From positions 1 through 22,905 of the IMG/VR virus record IMGVR_UViG_3300009159_000341: a stretch of 22,905 nucleotides of DNA. One strand, given 5' to 3'. Below, piece after piece: positions 6,758-13,762 of the stretch. The notes beneath the pieces are model-generated. The model was given only the letters and a program-made list of their open reading frames with translations. It made no database searches and was not told where the DNA came from. Each line of letters begins with the position of its first letter. Position 1 is the first letter of the stretch. The stretch is from a virus. The position numbers were made by a program, and so were the translations under genes.

Positions 6758-9169
6758 ATGACATTTTTCTATGACTTAAACAAAAAGCTGGACGAGATTC
6801 GTGCTACACCATCAACTACACACGGTCAACTCAATGAGCAGGCAGTGTCTGCTACTCAACCCAAGAGTAAGTTAGCACAAACACTCAACGAGCGTGACAT
6901 GGGCAAACACAACAATGCTACTACAGGTTTTGCGGCTTTGGCCAAGAAAACAGGTGGCGGTGAAAAAGGCGCACGTATTGCTGGAGCACAGTTGGCAAAA
7001 ATGCGAGCCAAAGGACAAGTTGAAGAAAGTGGCATGGAAGAAAGTGCTTTCCAGGCAGCCATTGGTAAAAAGAAATATGGCGATCAAGGTATGAAAGCCT
7101 TGCAAAAAGCAGGCCGTGATCATGCTAGTGCTTCGACCATGAGCAACATTCGCAACAAGTATGACAAGTATGATGAGAGCATGGCAGATGAAGGCAATGC
7201 ATTTTCGGGTGCAGTAGTTAAAGCCAAAGCTGATGGTATTCAACCTGGTGAAAAGATTCGTGTTGGTGGCAAAGAAATGCCGCTTAAAGAAAAAATGTCA
7301 CCAGCTAAGGCACAAAATTTTGCTGCACTAGCACCTCCCAAAGACAAAATTACTTTTGCCGACAAGATTGCTGGCGCTAAAAAAGAAGTTGACGAAATGC
7401 TAGGTGATGTGGCCGCAGAAGCAATTAAAAGTGCATTAAGTGGCAAACAAAAACAACTTGACAAAAACAACAACGGCAAACTAGATGCCAATGACTTTGC
7501 TATGCTTCGTAAAGGCGGCAAGAAAGAAGTTGCTGACGAAGAAAATGATTTCACAGCACACAAGCGTCCTCAAGTTGAAAAGCCTAAAATTGGCACAATC
7601 ACACATGGACACAAACATGATACCAAGCACACAGCCACAGGCCGCATGGTAACACGTCGTACAGATGCACAAGGCAACAGCGTTGGTGCCGAAGATGATA
7701 CTGCCACAGACAATGCACCACGTGGACGTGGTCGTCCAAAAGGTGCCAACAAAGGACCCGAGCGTGTGACAGCTAATGCTACCAAGCACAAAGGCGGCCG
7801 CAAAATGGCTGACGAAGAATTTGATCCAGCTGATCGCGGTGAATACGATCAAGAAGGCGAAATGGCCAAAGATGACATCAAGACTATTGTACGTCATGCA
7901 CAGGCTTTGGAAAAGATTCTAGGCGATAACGACAACTTGCCAGAATGGGTACAATCTAAACTGGCCAAGATTGAAGGCATGATGACTTCGGTGGATGACT
8001 ACATGCAAAATCAAAACAGCGAAACAACAGATGAATCACGTACAGAAGTCAAAGACAAACAAGGCCAAGTTACCAGCTGGAAAGAAGAAGGTGATTGGAA
8101 AAAATCTCCCAAGAGAAGTCCAGAATCTGCTCGTGGCAAAGTAACACATGCAAGCGACAAAGCACGTCGCGAAACAGAAAATTTAAGCAAAGAAAAAACT
8201 TCTACTCGTGACGACCATGCTGAAAAAGCCGGTAAAAAAGTCGCCAAAGACATTGAGTACGACGAAGGTCACAAAGGTAAAGACGATGACAAGGCAGAAA
8301 AAGCCGGCAAAAAAGTTACCAAAGACATTGAGTACGACGAAAAGAAAGACAAACCTAAAAAAGTCAAAGAACAAGGCGGAACAGATACCCCCACAGCATC
8401 AAGTGGTTTCAGCTACGGACAAGGCATTTATGATTCAATGAGTCGTGAACTTGAAAACATGATTGCTGAAAGCATGAATGTTAGCATGAACATGAGTACA
8501 GATCCCAATGGCGGTCCAGAAAAAAGCCTAACTGTTACTGCAACAGATGATGATGCATTGACACTGGGCATGTTGCTGAAAAACGCTGGCATGGGCGGTG
8601 AACACCCAAACGTTGAAGGCGGTACTGAAGTAGAAGTACACAGTGCAGAAGACCTTGCTGATCAAATTCGTCAAGCCGAACACAATCATGATGGAGCATC
8701 ATTTGGTGGTGAAGAAGTGTGCGATGCATGCGGACAAGCACCTTGTGGATGCGACTCAGTTGATGAAGCCTATGGCGACACCGACGAAACATTAAACAAT
8801 CCTGATTGGCCCACAAATACCGAAACCAATGCAGATGCATTGCAATATTCGGGTGGATTAGATGGACCCAAATCAACTGGACAAACAACTATTCCTGTTA
8901 TTGCAGGACAAGATGAGCGTATGGGTGCAGATGATTTGCATCGTTTGCGTGAAATGGCTGGCCTTACTCGGGAAGGCAAAGTTGTTGATGCACTCAAATC
9001 AGGTGCTAAAAAAGTTGTCGACACACTCAAAGGTCCTAACGATGATGAGTTGTTGTCAAAATTAGAAAAAGAAACTGGTGGCAAACGTCCTGAAAAGAAG
9101 GATGACAAAAAAATGGAAGAAAGTATCTTCTCATTGACCAACCAATGGAAAACTTACAAGGCTCAATAA
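6758..9169 (+). CDS. Large charged internal head-type protein with EF-hand loop and AT-hook
   Basis: An 803-residue, low-complexity protein rich in Lys, Glu, Asp and Ala, with no enzyme domain I recognise. Visible elements in order: a canonical EF-hand calcium loop DKNNNGKLDAND at residues 235-246; an AT-hook-like PRGRGRPKG at 321-329, which in other proteins binds the minor groove of AT-rich DNA; two copies of a 15-residue repeat starting EKAGKKV at 489 and 514; and a cysteine cluster C655-x2-C658-x4-C663-x-C665, possibly metal binding. Sites such as IAE-S (in MIAESMN) fit prohead protease cleavage. AAGAGGA at 6742-6748 is the ribosome-binding site. The size, charge and late head-gene context suggest a protein packed inside the capsid with DNA, perhaps a core or DNA-condensing protein. 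This is inference. Confidence 0.6.
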   Translation: MTFFYDLNKKLDEIRATPSTTHGQLNEQAVSATQPKSKLAQTLNERDMGKHNNATTGFAALAKKTGGGEKGARIAGAQLAKMRAKGQVEESGMEESAFQAAIGKKKYGDQGMKALQKAGRDHASASTMSNIRNKYDKYDESMADEGNAFSGAVVKAKADGIQPGEKIRVGGKEMPLKEKMSPAKAQNFAALAPPKDKITFADKIAGAKKEVDEMLGDVAAEAIKSALSGKQKQLDKNNNGKLDANDFAMLRKGGKKEVADEENDFTAHKRPQVEKPKIGTITHGHKHDTKHTATGRMVTRRTDAQGNSVGAEDDTATDNAPRGRGRPKGANKGPERVTANATKHKGGRKMADEEFDPADRGEYDQEGEMAKDDIKTIVRHAQALEKILGDNDNLPEWVQSKLAKIEGMMTSVDDYMQNQNSETTDESRTEVKDKQGQVTSWKEEGDWKKSPKRSPESARGKVTHASDKARRETENLSKEKTSTRDDHAEKAGKKVAKDIEYDEGHKGKDDDKAEKAGKKVTKDIEYDEKKDKPKKVKEQGGTDTPTASSGFSYGQGIYDSMSRELENMIAESMNVSMNMSTDPNGGPEKSLTVTATDDDALTLGMLLKNAGMGGEHPNVEGGTEVEVHSAEDLADQIRQAEHNHDGASFGGEEVCDACGQAPCGCDSVDEAYGDTDETLNNPDWPTNTETNADALQYSGGLDGPKSTGQTTIPVIAGQDERMGADDLHRLREMAGLTREGKVVDALKSGAKKVVDTLKGPNDDELLSKLEKETGGKRPEKKDDKKMEESIFSLTNQWKTYKAQ
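8222..8341 (+). repeat. Two 45-bp in-frame direct repeats inside the 803-residue protein
   Basis: Units at 8222-8266 and 8297-8341, offset by 75 bases, encode EKAGKKVAKDIEYDE and EKAGKKVTKDIEYDE. They differ by one residue and a few silent bases. This is an internal duplication in a charged, probably disordered segment. Being in frame, it changes only protein length. Confidence 0.85.
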
Positions 9170-9170
9170 T

Positions 9171-9341
9171 ATGTCAACACAACCTTTTACAACAGGCTTA
9201 ACAACACCCCCTGTGATTAATCCTCATAGCCCAGCCTCTAATGGATATAAACAACAACCTGTGTATATTCCTGGAGTGTTGGATCAAACACGCAACTTGT
9301 TTCAACCAGTTGTTAGCGAACCACCTAAGGACGCAAAATAA
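9171..9341 (+). CDS. Small Pro/Thr-rich protein of 56 residues
   Basis: A short gene that fills the only gap between 6758-9169 and 9341-9670. It starts one base after the previous stop (weak AAGG at 9158-9161 upstream) and ends in a TAATG junction with the next gene (TAA 9339-9341, ATG from 9341), a coupling used several times in this window. The product starts MSTQPFTTGLTTPPVINPHS and contains QQPVYIPGVLDQTRNLFQP. It has no membrane segment or signal peptide and looks extended and Pro-rich, as a virion linker or peptide might. Real-gene status rests on exact packing and the start/stop overlap. Function unknown. Confidence 0.7.
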   Translation: MSTQPFTTGLTTPPVINPHSPASNGYKQQPVYIPGVLDQTRNLFQPVVSEPPKDAK

Positions 9342-9670
9342 TGGCCGCCGTTCAAGTTGTTAATACCACAGGTAGCGTGGCCTGGACCACAGACAAAGTA
9401 GAATTTGCTACTACGACCGCCAACGTCACATTTCAAGTTAGTTTAACACAAACAACATGGACTAACACCAATGGCATCACAGCAAATACTACAATGGCAA
9501 CAGGCAATTTGTATGCCAACGTTATTCAAGTTCCGGGAAACTCTGTACAACAATATTATGTTGGATCAGGTAATTTTTTAAATATTGTGGCCGGATCTGG
9601 ATTCTCAGCCACAGCAATGGGCACCAACACATCTGGAACATCCGGTGTGTACGGATCAACCTCAAGTTAA
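9341..9670 (+). CDS. Small beta-rich putative virion surface protein
   Basis: A 109-residue protein, strongly enriched in Thr, Val, Asn, Gly and Ala, with alternating hydrophobic/polar residues (VTFQVSLTQTTWTN; NLYANVIQVPGNSVQQYYVGSG). This suggests a small beta-sandwich or beta-barrel. There are no cysteines, no signal peptide and few charges. The C-terminal ~25 residues are Ser/Gly/Thr-rich and probably flexible. It is coupled to the 56-residue gene by TAATG. The composition is like head decoration or fibre proteins, but no family is recognised. A decoration role is a guess. Confidence 0.6.
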   Translation: MAAVQVVNTTGSVAWTTDKVEFATTTANVTFQVSLTQTTWTNTNGITANTTMATGNLYANVIQVPGNSVQQYYVGSGNFLNIVAGSGFSATAMGTNTSGTSGVYGSTSS

Positions 9671-9672
9671 TT

Positions 9673-10059
9673 GTGCGAGCTCAAGAGTTTATTGCCGAAG
9701 ACGCTGGCAAGCGTGGCGGAACAAGAGCTGCGGCCAACCACGAATTTGAAAGAGCACATCCCGGTCTAGTGGGTCCAGGCGGCAAGGGAGATGTGTATTG
9801 GGGTCGTTATTACGATCACTATCGTGTGGCCACATTGGCCGGCATGGATCTAGATGAATTAGAAAATTCAAAAGACATAAATTTCTTTGGCAATTTGCCT
9901 ATTTTTAGTGCCTACACAGAACATGATCGTAAAAAACTCATAGCAATCATGAAAAAACTAGGTATGAAACCCAAAGATTTTATCAGCCACGGCAGTCACG
10001 AACCTGACTACGTGAATCACTCAAGCCCTGTCACAGCCTTCAAAGGCTACAAAAAATAA
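9673..10059 (+). CDS. Capsid-targeted internal protein, FKGY family, copy 1
   Basis: A 128-residue protein starting at a GTG two bases after the previous stop. The start is fixed by the N-terminus MRAQEFIAEDA, which closely matches the T4 capsid-targeting sequence (MKTYQEFIAEA) that sends internal proteins into the prohead. IAE followed by a residue would be cut by the gp21 protease. The middle has a Tyr/Arg-rich helix (YYDHYRVATLAGMD). The end, NHSSPVTAFKGYKK, is a tail shared with the two copies at 10937 and 11329. No catalytic motif is visible. It is probably packaged in the head and perhaps injected, as are T4 internal proteins I-III. Targeting is inferred from the motif. Confidence 0.7.
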   Translation: MRAQEFIAEDAGKRGGTRAAANHEFERAHPGLVGPGGKGDVYWGRYYDHYRVATLAGMDLDELENSKDINFFGNLPIFSAYTEHDRKKLIAIMKKLGMKPKDFISHGSHEPDYVNHSSPVTAFKGYKK

Positions 10060-10061
10060 TC

Positions 10062-10940
10062 ATGTGCATAATCCTTGCCAAATACTTTGACGGTATTGGA
10101 TGGACCGGTGCCAAAAATCGCGACCGTAACTATACTCCTGCATTGGATTTTATCGAAGACAACAGCCACGGTATTCAACGCATGATGATGCATGATCAAG
10201 TGACCGGCTACAAAGAAGGTGTAAACAACCTTGGCATCAGTATATTAAACACCAGTCTAGATGTGTATGATGACGAAAGAGAAGTTGAAGCTGGAACTAC
10301 AGAATCCAGCCCCGACGGGAAAATTATTGCCGAAGCATTGTTACAAAACACTGTGCAGGATGCAGTCAAGTTACTGATCAAAAGAAAATTAGGCGGTTGT
10401 ACTATTGTTTTTGATCAAAATGAACTGTATCTAATAGAAGCTAGTGACTGGGATGGCAAAAAACCATTTGAACATATTGTTAAAAAAATCCCTAACTCCG
10501 AAACAGTAACAAGAACTAACCATGGCATTTGGTTACCCGAAGCAGGATATCAACGCCGACCCAACAACCGGAGTGAAACTCTAAGCAGAATTAGCAGTGA
10601 AACCCGCCTTGCACTGGCCGAAGCAGTGGTGGCCACTGCCGAAGAACCCGAAGATCTAGTGGATGGCATGTGTCAAGTGTACATAAACGATCCTCAACTA
10701 AATATAATGCGGACCAGCACAGAAGGTAAAAAAATGCGTACTACTAGTCAGCAATTGTGTGTTCCTAGAGAACGAACACTATATTGTCGCCCAGTTAGCA
10801 GTCATTTGCAGTTTGATTTCTGGGGGCTAAATCGACCAGATACTGATGTTTGGGTAGAGATATTGAGTAATCGAGCATTGTGGCAGAATGTCAAAGGTGA
10901 TCCTCCGTTTGGGCACATGAAATTGAAAGATGTAGAATGA
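10062..10940 (+). CDS. N-terminal-cysteine Ntn-hydrolase-like amidase
   Basis: A 292-residue protein resembling the cysteine Ntn-hydrolases (penicillin V acylase / acyltransferase C45 / NRDE-like group), which cleave linear amides using the N-terminal Cys freed by Met removal. Seen here: Cys2 directly after Met; NRDR at residues 19-22 (an Arg/Asp pair expected in the active site); the G-V-N-N-L-G turn at 53-58; LIEASDW at 124-130; and TNH at 152-154, matching the Asn-His block of C45-like enzymes. No signal peptide is present, as the Cys2 mechanism without a propeptide requires. The gene sits between two capsid-targeted paralogues and its stop overlaps the next start (ATGA). The substrate is unknown; acyl-amides such as N-acyl signals or peptides are possible. 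NRDE/TANGO2-like proteins are the main alternative. Confidence 0.7.
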   Translation: MCIILAKYFDGIGWTGAKNRDRNYTPALDFIEDNSHGIQRMMMHDQVTGYKEGVNNLGISILNTSLDVYDDEREVEAGTTESSPDGKIIAEALLQNTVQDAVKLLIKRKLGGCTIVFDQNELYLIEASDWDGKKPFEHIVKKIPNSETVTRTNHGIWLPEAGYQRRPNNRSETLSRISSETRLALAEAVVATAEEPEDLVDGMCQVYINDPQLNIMRTSTEGKKMRTTSQQLCVPRERTLYCRPVSSHLQFDFWGLNRPDTDVWVEILSNRALWQNVKGDPPFGHMKLKDVE

Positions 10941-11332
10941 GAGCAAAAGAATTTGTAGCAGAAGCAAAATTTGGTAGTGCCCAGGACATTCCTGCGGATT
11001 TTAAAAAACTTCCAAAAGCTCATGCATCGGCTATGAAAGGTATGATCAGCATGCCCGACATTTCAATGACCAAACAAGGCGGCAGTCCTTATACACAATG
11101 GCGTTTCGGTATTGCCATGGCAGGTGCTCCAGATTATCCTACAGAACCCGCTGGTGCGTTTGCCGGAGATCCGCTGTTGGCAACATACAGTGATGCTGAT
11201 TTGGACATAATCAATGCCGCGGCCAAATCAGTAGGAGCCGGAGAAGTCAAAAAATTAACTGACAATCGTAGTACCGAAGCCGAGCATGTAAACAAAACAA
11301 GTCCAGTAACAGGATTTAAAGGTTACAAATGA
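10937..11332 (+). CDS. Capsid-targeted internal protein, FKGY family, copy 2
   Basis: A 131-residue paralogue of the 9673 and 11329 products. The N-terminus MRAKEFVAEAK matches the capsid-targeting pattern, with VAE-A as the expected protease cut. A shared core motif is YTQWRFGIAMA at residues ~54-64, comparable to YQIYRLGVAMA in the next copy. The C-terminus NKTSPVTGFKGYK is the shared tail. The start overlaps the stop of the Ntn-hydrolase gene in an ATGA junction, and its own stop overlaps the next start the same way, so the three genes form a coupled unit. Function unknown; packaging into the head is inferred. Confidence 0.72.
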   Translation: MRAKEFVAEAKFGSAQDIPADFKKLPKAHASAMKGMISMPDISMTKQGGSPYTQWRFGIAMAGAPDYPTEPAGAFAGDPLLATYSDADLDIINAAAKSVGAGEVKKLTDNRSTEAEHVNKTSPVTGFKGYK

Positions 11333-11706
11333 GAGCCCGTGAGTTTATAACTGAAGAAGCAAAATTGCCCCCAGAGCAGGCAGATCCTATGAATCATGTG
11401 TTTGTATTACCCGGGGTGACATCTAGTGATCCGTATCAAATATATCGACTGGGAGTTGCAATGGCTCGTGCTAGAAGTGATGCTGGGCCCGACAAAATTC
11501 CCAACATGCCTGAATGGTCAGCAGAAGCTGCATTTGGCGAAGATGCTGTGATTGCCGGATTTGATGATAGTGTTGGACCAATTATTGATCAAGCATTAAA
11601 AATGGCCGGCTTGCCTGCTAAAAAAATACAAATAAGCACACCAAACAGCCTAGAACCTGCATCAATAAACCATACTAGTCCTGTAAAGCAATTTAAAGGT
11701 TATTGA
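11329..11706 (+). CDS. Capsid-targeted internal protein, FKGY family, copy 3
   Basis: A 125-residue third paralogue. It starts MRAREFITEEA (capsid-targeting pattern with ITE-E), carries the shared YQIYRLGVAMARA block at residues ~44-56, an acidic helix region (FDDSVGPIIDQALKMAGLP), and the tail NHTSPVKQFKGY. It begins in an ATGA overlap with copy 2. The TTTAAAGGTTACA at the end of copy 2 supplies an AAAGG ribosome-binding site for this gene. Together with copies 1 and 2 it suggests tandem duplication followed by strong divergence, with only the two ends conserved: the targeting end and the FKGY end. Confidence 0.72.
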   Translation: MRAREFITEEAKLPPEQADPMNHVFVLPGVTSSDPYQIYRLGVAMARARSDAGPDKIPNMPEWSAEAAFGEDAVIAGFDDSVGPIIDQALKMAGLPAKKIQISTPNSLEPASINHTSPVKQFKGY

Positions 11707-11712
11707 ATCGCC

Positions 11713-11747
11713 TGTAACTAAATATACACATATATTTAAAGGTTACA
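11713..11747 (+). promoter_or_regulatory. Hairpin hiding the nuclease ribosome-binding site
   Basis: Inverted repeat: outer stem TGTAAC (11713-11718) with GTTACA (11742-11747); inner stem TAAATATA (11719-11726) with TATATTTA (11731-11738); loop CACA; three-base bulge AAG at 11739-11741. This makes 14 base pairs. The AAAGG ribosome-binding site (11738-11742) lies in the right arm. The left arm contains the late promoter. RNA read through from upstream can fold; RNA started at the late promoter near 11730 cannot. Confidence 0.65.
11718..11724 (+). promoter_or_regulatory. Putative late promoter CTAAATA for the nuclease gene
   Basis: CTAAATA followed by TA, 24 bases before the nuclease ATG, the clearest motif placement in this window. 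Expected start of transcription near 11730 leaves a leader of about 19 bases carrying AAAGG. Confidence 0.65.
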
Positions 11748-11748
11748 C

Positions 11749-12564
11749 ATGAAATTACTTTTATCCGTGATTCTAGCACTAGTTGGTTTCCCTAGTCATG
11801 CCTGGGATCAACGAGCCCCACTCTCTCCACAAGCCTGTGCCATACACTCACCATATGGTTTTGCACAAACAGCGAGACCTGCTGTTCCTATTTGCCGTGA
11901 AGCATACTTTGTGGCCTATGATGCACCTGTAAAGATTCCAGTGTATGTTGCTTATACTCTAACTCCTCCCAATGCATTAGGTTGCGTAGCACGTACCAAT
12001 GCATTTGTTGCTGATCAAAGTGTTCCAGGCGGTGCCAGACCTGATGACTATTCGGGCACAGGATACGACAAAGGACATGCCGCTCCGGATGGCGACTTGA
12101 GTTGGAGCCAACAAGTAGAATACGAATCATTCCTAATGACCAACATGTACCCACAACACGGAAGTCTCAATCGTGGCATTTGGAAACTGTTAGAAACAGC
12201 AGTACGTGGTTGGACAGTACAACTTAATCAACCCTACACCATTTATGTTGGTGCAGTATATGATGGTAGTGACCCCACAATTGGTAATGGTGTTATTGTA
12301 CCACATGGTTACTACAAGATTGTGATCAACAATGCCACAAAACAAATTGCAGGTTGGGTATTCCCACACACTAAACCATATGTTAATCTAGGTAACGACT
12401 TGACTAAATTTCGTTTGCCAGTAAGCCAAATACAAACGCAGGCCAAGGTGCATTTTGCATTTCCCCCAGGAGCTATTGAAATCAACCCAGGTCAAGAGTG
12501 GCCTGTGGACTTTGGTGCATTGACCAATGCCAAGCGAGCCAAATGTGGAAAAACCGCAGAATAA
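11749..12564 (+). CDS. Secreted DNA/RNA non-specific endonuclease (NUC/EndoG family)
   Basis: A 271-residue His-Me-finger nuclease that cuts DNA and RNA with a bound Mg ion. Residues 1-18 form a signal peptide (Lys, a hydrophobic stretch LLLSVILALVGF, cleavage after SHA), so the product should reach the periplasm or exterior. The active-site block is YDKGHAAP at 106-113: H110 corresponds to the general base of the DRGH motif, with Lys in place of Arg. TNMYPQ (131-136) and LNRGIW (140-145) follow; N141 is the expected metal ligand and E149, eight residues later, the supporting Glu as in the Serratia enzyme. The four cysteines in the mature chain may form disulfides. It has a dedicated late promoter. 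Possible roles: digesting released or competing DNA, or acting with lysis. Confidence 0.85.
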   Translation: MKLLLSVILALVGFPSHAWDQRAPLSPQACAIHSPYGFAQTARPAVPICREAYFVAYDAPVKIPVYVAYTLTPPNALGCVARTNAFVADQSVPGGARPDDYSGTGYDKGHAAPDGDLSWSQQVEYESFLMTNMYPQHGSLNRGIWKLLETAVRGWTVQLNQPYTIYVGAVYDGSDPTIGNGVIVPHGYYKIVINNATKQIAGWVFPHTKPYVNLGNDLTKFRLPVSQIQTQAKVHFAFPPGAIEINPGQEWPVDFGALTNAKRAKCGKTAE

Positions 12565-12628
12565 TTATCCGGTCTATCCTGAGGACAATGGATACGACCG
12601 TTTTAGAAACCCTTACAGCCCTGTATAA
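12527..12628 (+). CDS. Possible small ORF of 33 residues
   Basis: The frame overlaps the nuclease 3' end and stops 3 bases before the radical-SAM ATG, giving MPSEPNVEKPQNNYPVYPED and a tail ending FRNPYSPV. The Tyr/Pro/Asn composition looks more protein-like than chance and resembles the Pro-rich 56-residue product at 9171. The ribosome-binding site is weak. A rival frame (from 12588, after GAGG at 12581-12584) encodes only 15 residues and ends in an ATGA junction at the radical-SAM start. Either could act as a coupling leader. Only one is likely to be real. Confidence 0.4.
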   Translation: MPSEPNVEKPQNNYPVYPEDNGYDRFRNPYSPV

Positions 12629-12631
12629 CGC

Positions 12632-13762
12632 ATGAGCAATTTCTATTGTGCCGCTCCTTGGCGTGGGCTTCACATCAATCCCAAGGGCAATGTCAAAACT
12701 TGTTGTGCCGGCAACCCTAACATGCTGGGCAGTCTTGAATCAAATACAATAGAAGAGATATTAAATTCTGATCTCATGGGCGAAATACGACAAAGTTTAG
12801 CACAAGGTCAACCACACAAAGAGTATTGTAGTAATTGCATAAAAGCAGAAAGACTTGGCGGCGGGTCAGAACGTAATTGGCATAATAATACAAATCCCGA
12901 CTTTGATTATACCACAGCCGGCGATCAATATCATTATCCTGTTATTTTTGATGTGCGTTGGAATACCACGTGCAATTTAAGTTGCAATTATTGTAGTCCT
13001 ATTTGTAGTAGCAAATGGGCCAGCATTAAAAATATCCCAGTTAAATCAGGCACACGACCTTATTACGAACAAGTATGTGATTTTTTAGAACAACATCGTG
13101 ATCACATACATGAAGTAGCACTGGTCGGCGGGGAACCTTTGTTGCTACCAGAAAATGAACGTCTATTAGATGTTATTCCAGAGTCAGTTATCGTTACACT
13201 AATTACAAATATGAGCGTAGACTTAGAAAAAAATAAAATATTTAAAAAGTTAAGTCAACGTAAACGAGTCGGATGGAGCATGAGCTTTGACAATATTGAA
13301 CAACGTTTTGAATATGTTAGATATGGAGCCAACTGGAACTTGCTACAACAAAATCTACAAACTGTTAAATACCTTATGCAAAACAATGGTCATTGGGGAG
13401 GAATACACGCAGTTTATAACATTTATAATGCCACTAGACTTTGTGAATTTAGACAATTTGCCGAAGATAATAAAATAACAGTATTATGGCAACATTTATT
13501 TCAACCTGAATATCTAGACACAGGGTTACATGGCACTAAAATAGCCAAGTTGGCTATAGATGAAATACACAAATTTTATCAATTAGAAATTGCTACAGAT
13601 GTTGAACGTGTGTTTTTTGATCAGGCCTTAACAAAATATAACCAAGCTCAAGATAATCCAGCAATGCAAACAAAATTTCAAAAACACATACGTGATATTG
13701 AAACTGTTTATCATCCTGATAAGGCAGGTGAGTTTGCACGTTTATGGCCGGAGTTGATATGA
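12632..13762 (+). CDS. Radical SAM protein with N-terminal twitch/SPASM-like cysteines, copy 1
   Basis: A 376-residue radical S-adenosylmethionine enzyme. The cluster motif is CNLSCNYC (C114, C118, C121), with SAM-contact GGEP at 166-169. Before the core lies an auxiliary Cys region: C6 in YCAAPW, C24-C25, C66 and C69, with GSLESNTIEEILNS between, the pattern of twitch/SPASM domains that hold a second iron-sulfur cluster, here N-terminal instead of C-terminal. It is a clear paralogue of the 20532 gene (shared FDVRW or IDVRW before the motif, SSKWA after it, EYVRYG/EYIRHG, ANW/GNW). The stop overlaps the gp17 ATGA, so it is tied to the packaging motor gene. Substrate unknown; relatives modify peptides or sugars. 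Confidence 0.85.
   Translation: MSNFYCAAPWRGLHINPKGNVKTCCAGNPNMLGSLESNTIEEILNSDLMGEIRQSLAQGQPHKEYCSNCIKAERLGGGSERNWHNNTNPDFDYTTAGDQYHYPVIFDVRWNTTCNLSCNYCSPICSSKWASIKNIPVKSGTRPYYEQVCDFLEQHRDHIHEVALVGGEPLLLPENERLLDVIPESVIVTLITNMSVDLEKNKIFKKLSQRKRVGWSMSFDNIEQRFEYVRYGANWNLLQQNLQTVKYLMQNNGHWGGIHAVYNIYNATRLCEFRQFAEDNKITVLWQHLFQPEYLDTGLHGTKIAKLAIDEIHKFYQLEIATDVERVFFDQALTKYNQAQDNPAMQTKFQKHIRDIETVYHPDKAGEFARLWPELI

Noticed and set aside
7481-7897. Long antisense frames opposite the 803-residue gene and elsewhere
   Set aside because: All neighbours are on the + strand with tight packing, and the antisense products have shadow-like composition and no promoter or ribosome-binding site.
8208-8441. Lysine-rich + strand frame inside the 803-residue gene
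   Set aside because: It is a shadow of the repeat-containing gene, with composition dictated by the main frame and no own ribosome-binding site.
9577-9590. TTTTTTAAATATTG inside the small beta-rich gene as a late promoter
   Set aside because: It sits in coding sequence with no gene start at a suitable distance (next start 9673 is far) and lacks the usual flanking context.
10698-10704. CTAAATA motif inside the Ntn-hydrolase gene, followed by an ATG
   Set aside because: It is within conserved coding sequence, the ATG is not the start of a separate frame of any length, and such AT-rich heptamers are expected by chance here.
13744-13758. Upstream ATG for gp17 at 13744
   Set aside because: 13759 has GGAG at the correct spacing and an ATGA overlap, the pattern used at most junctions here; 13744 has no ribosome-binding site.
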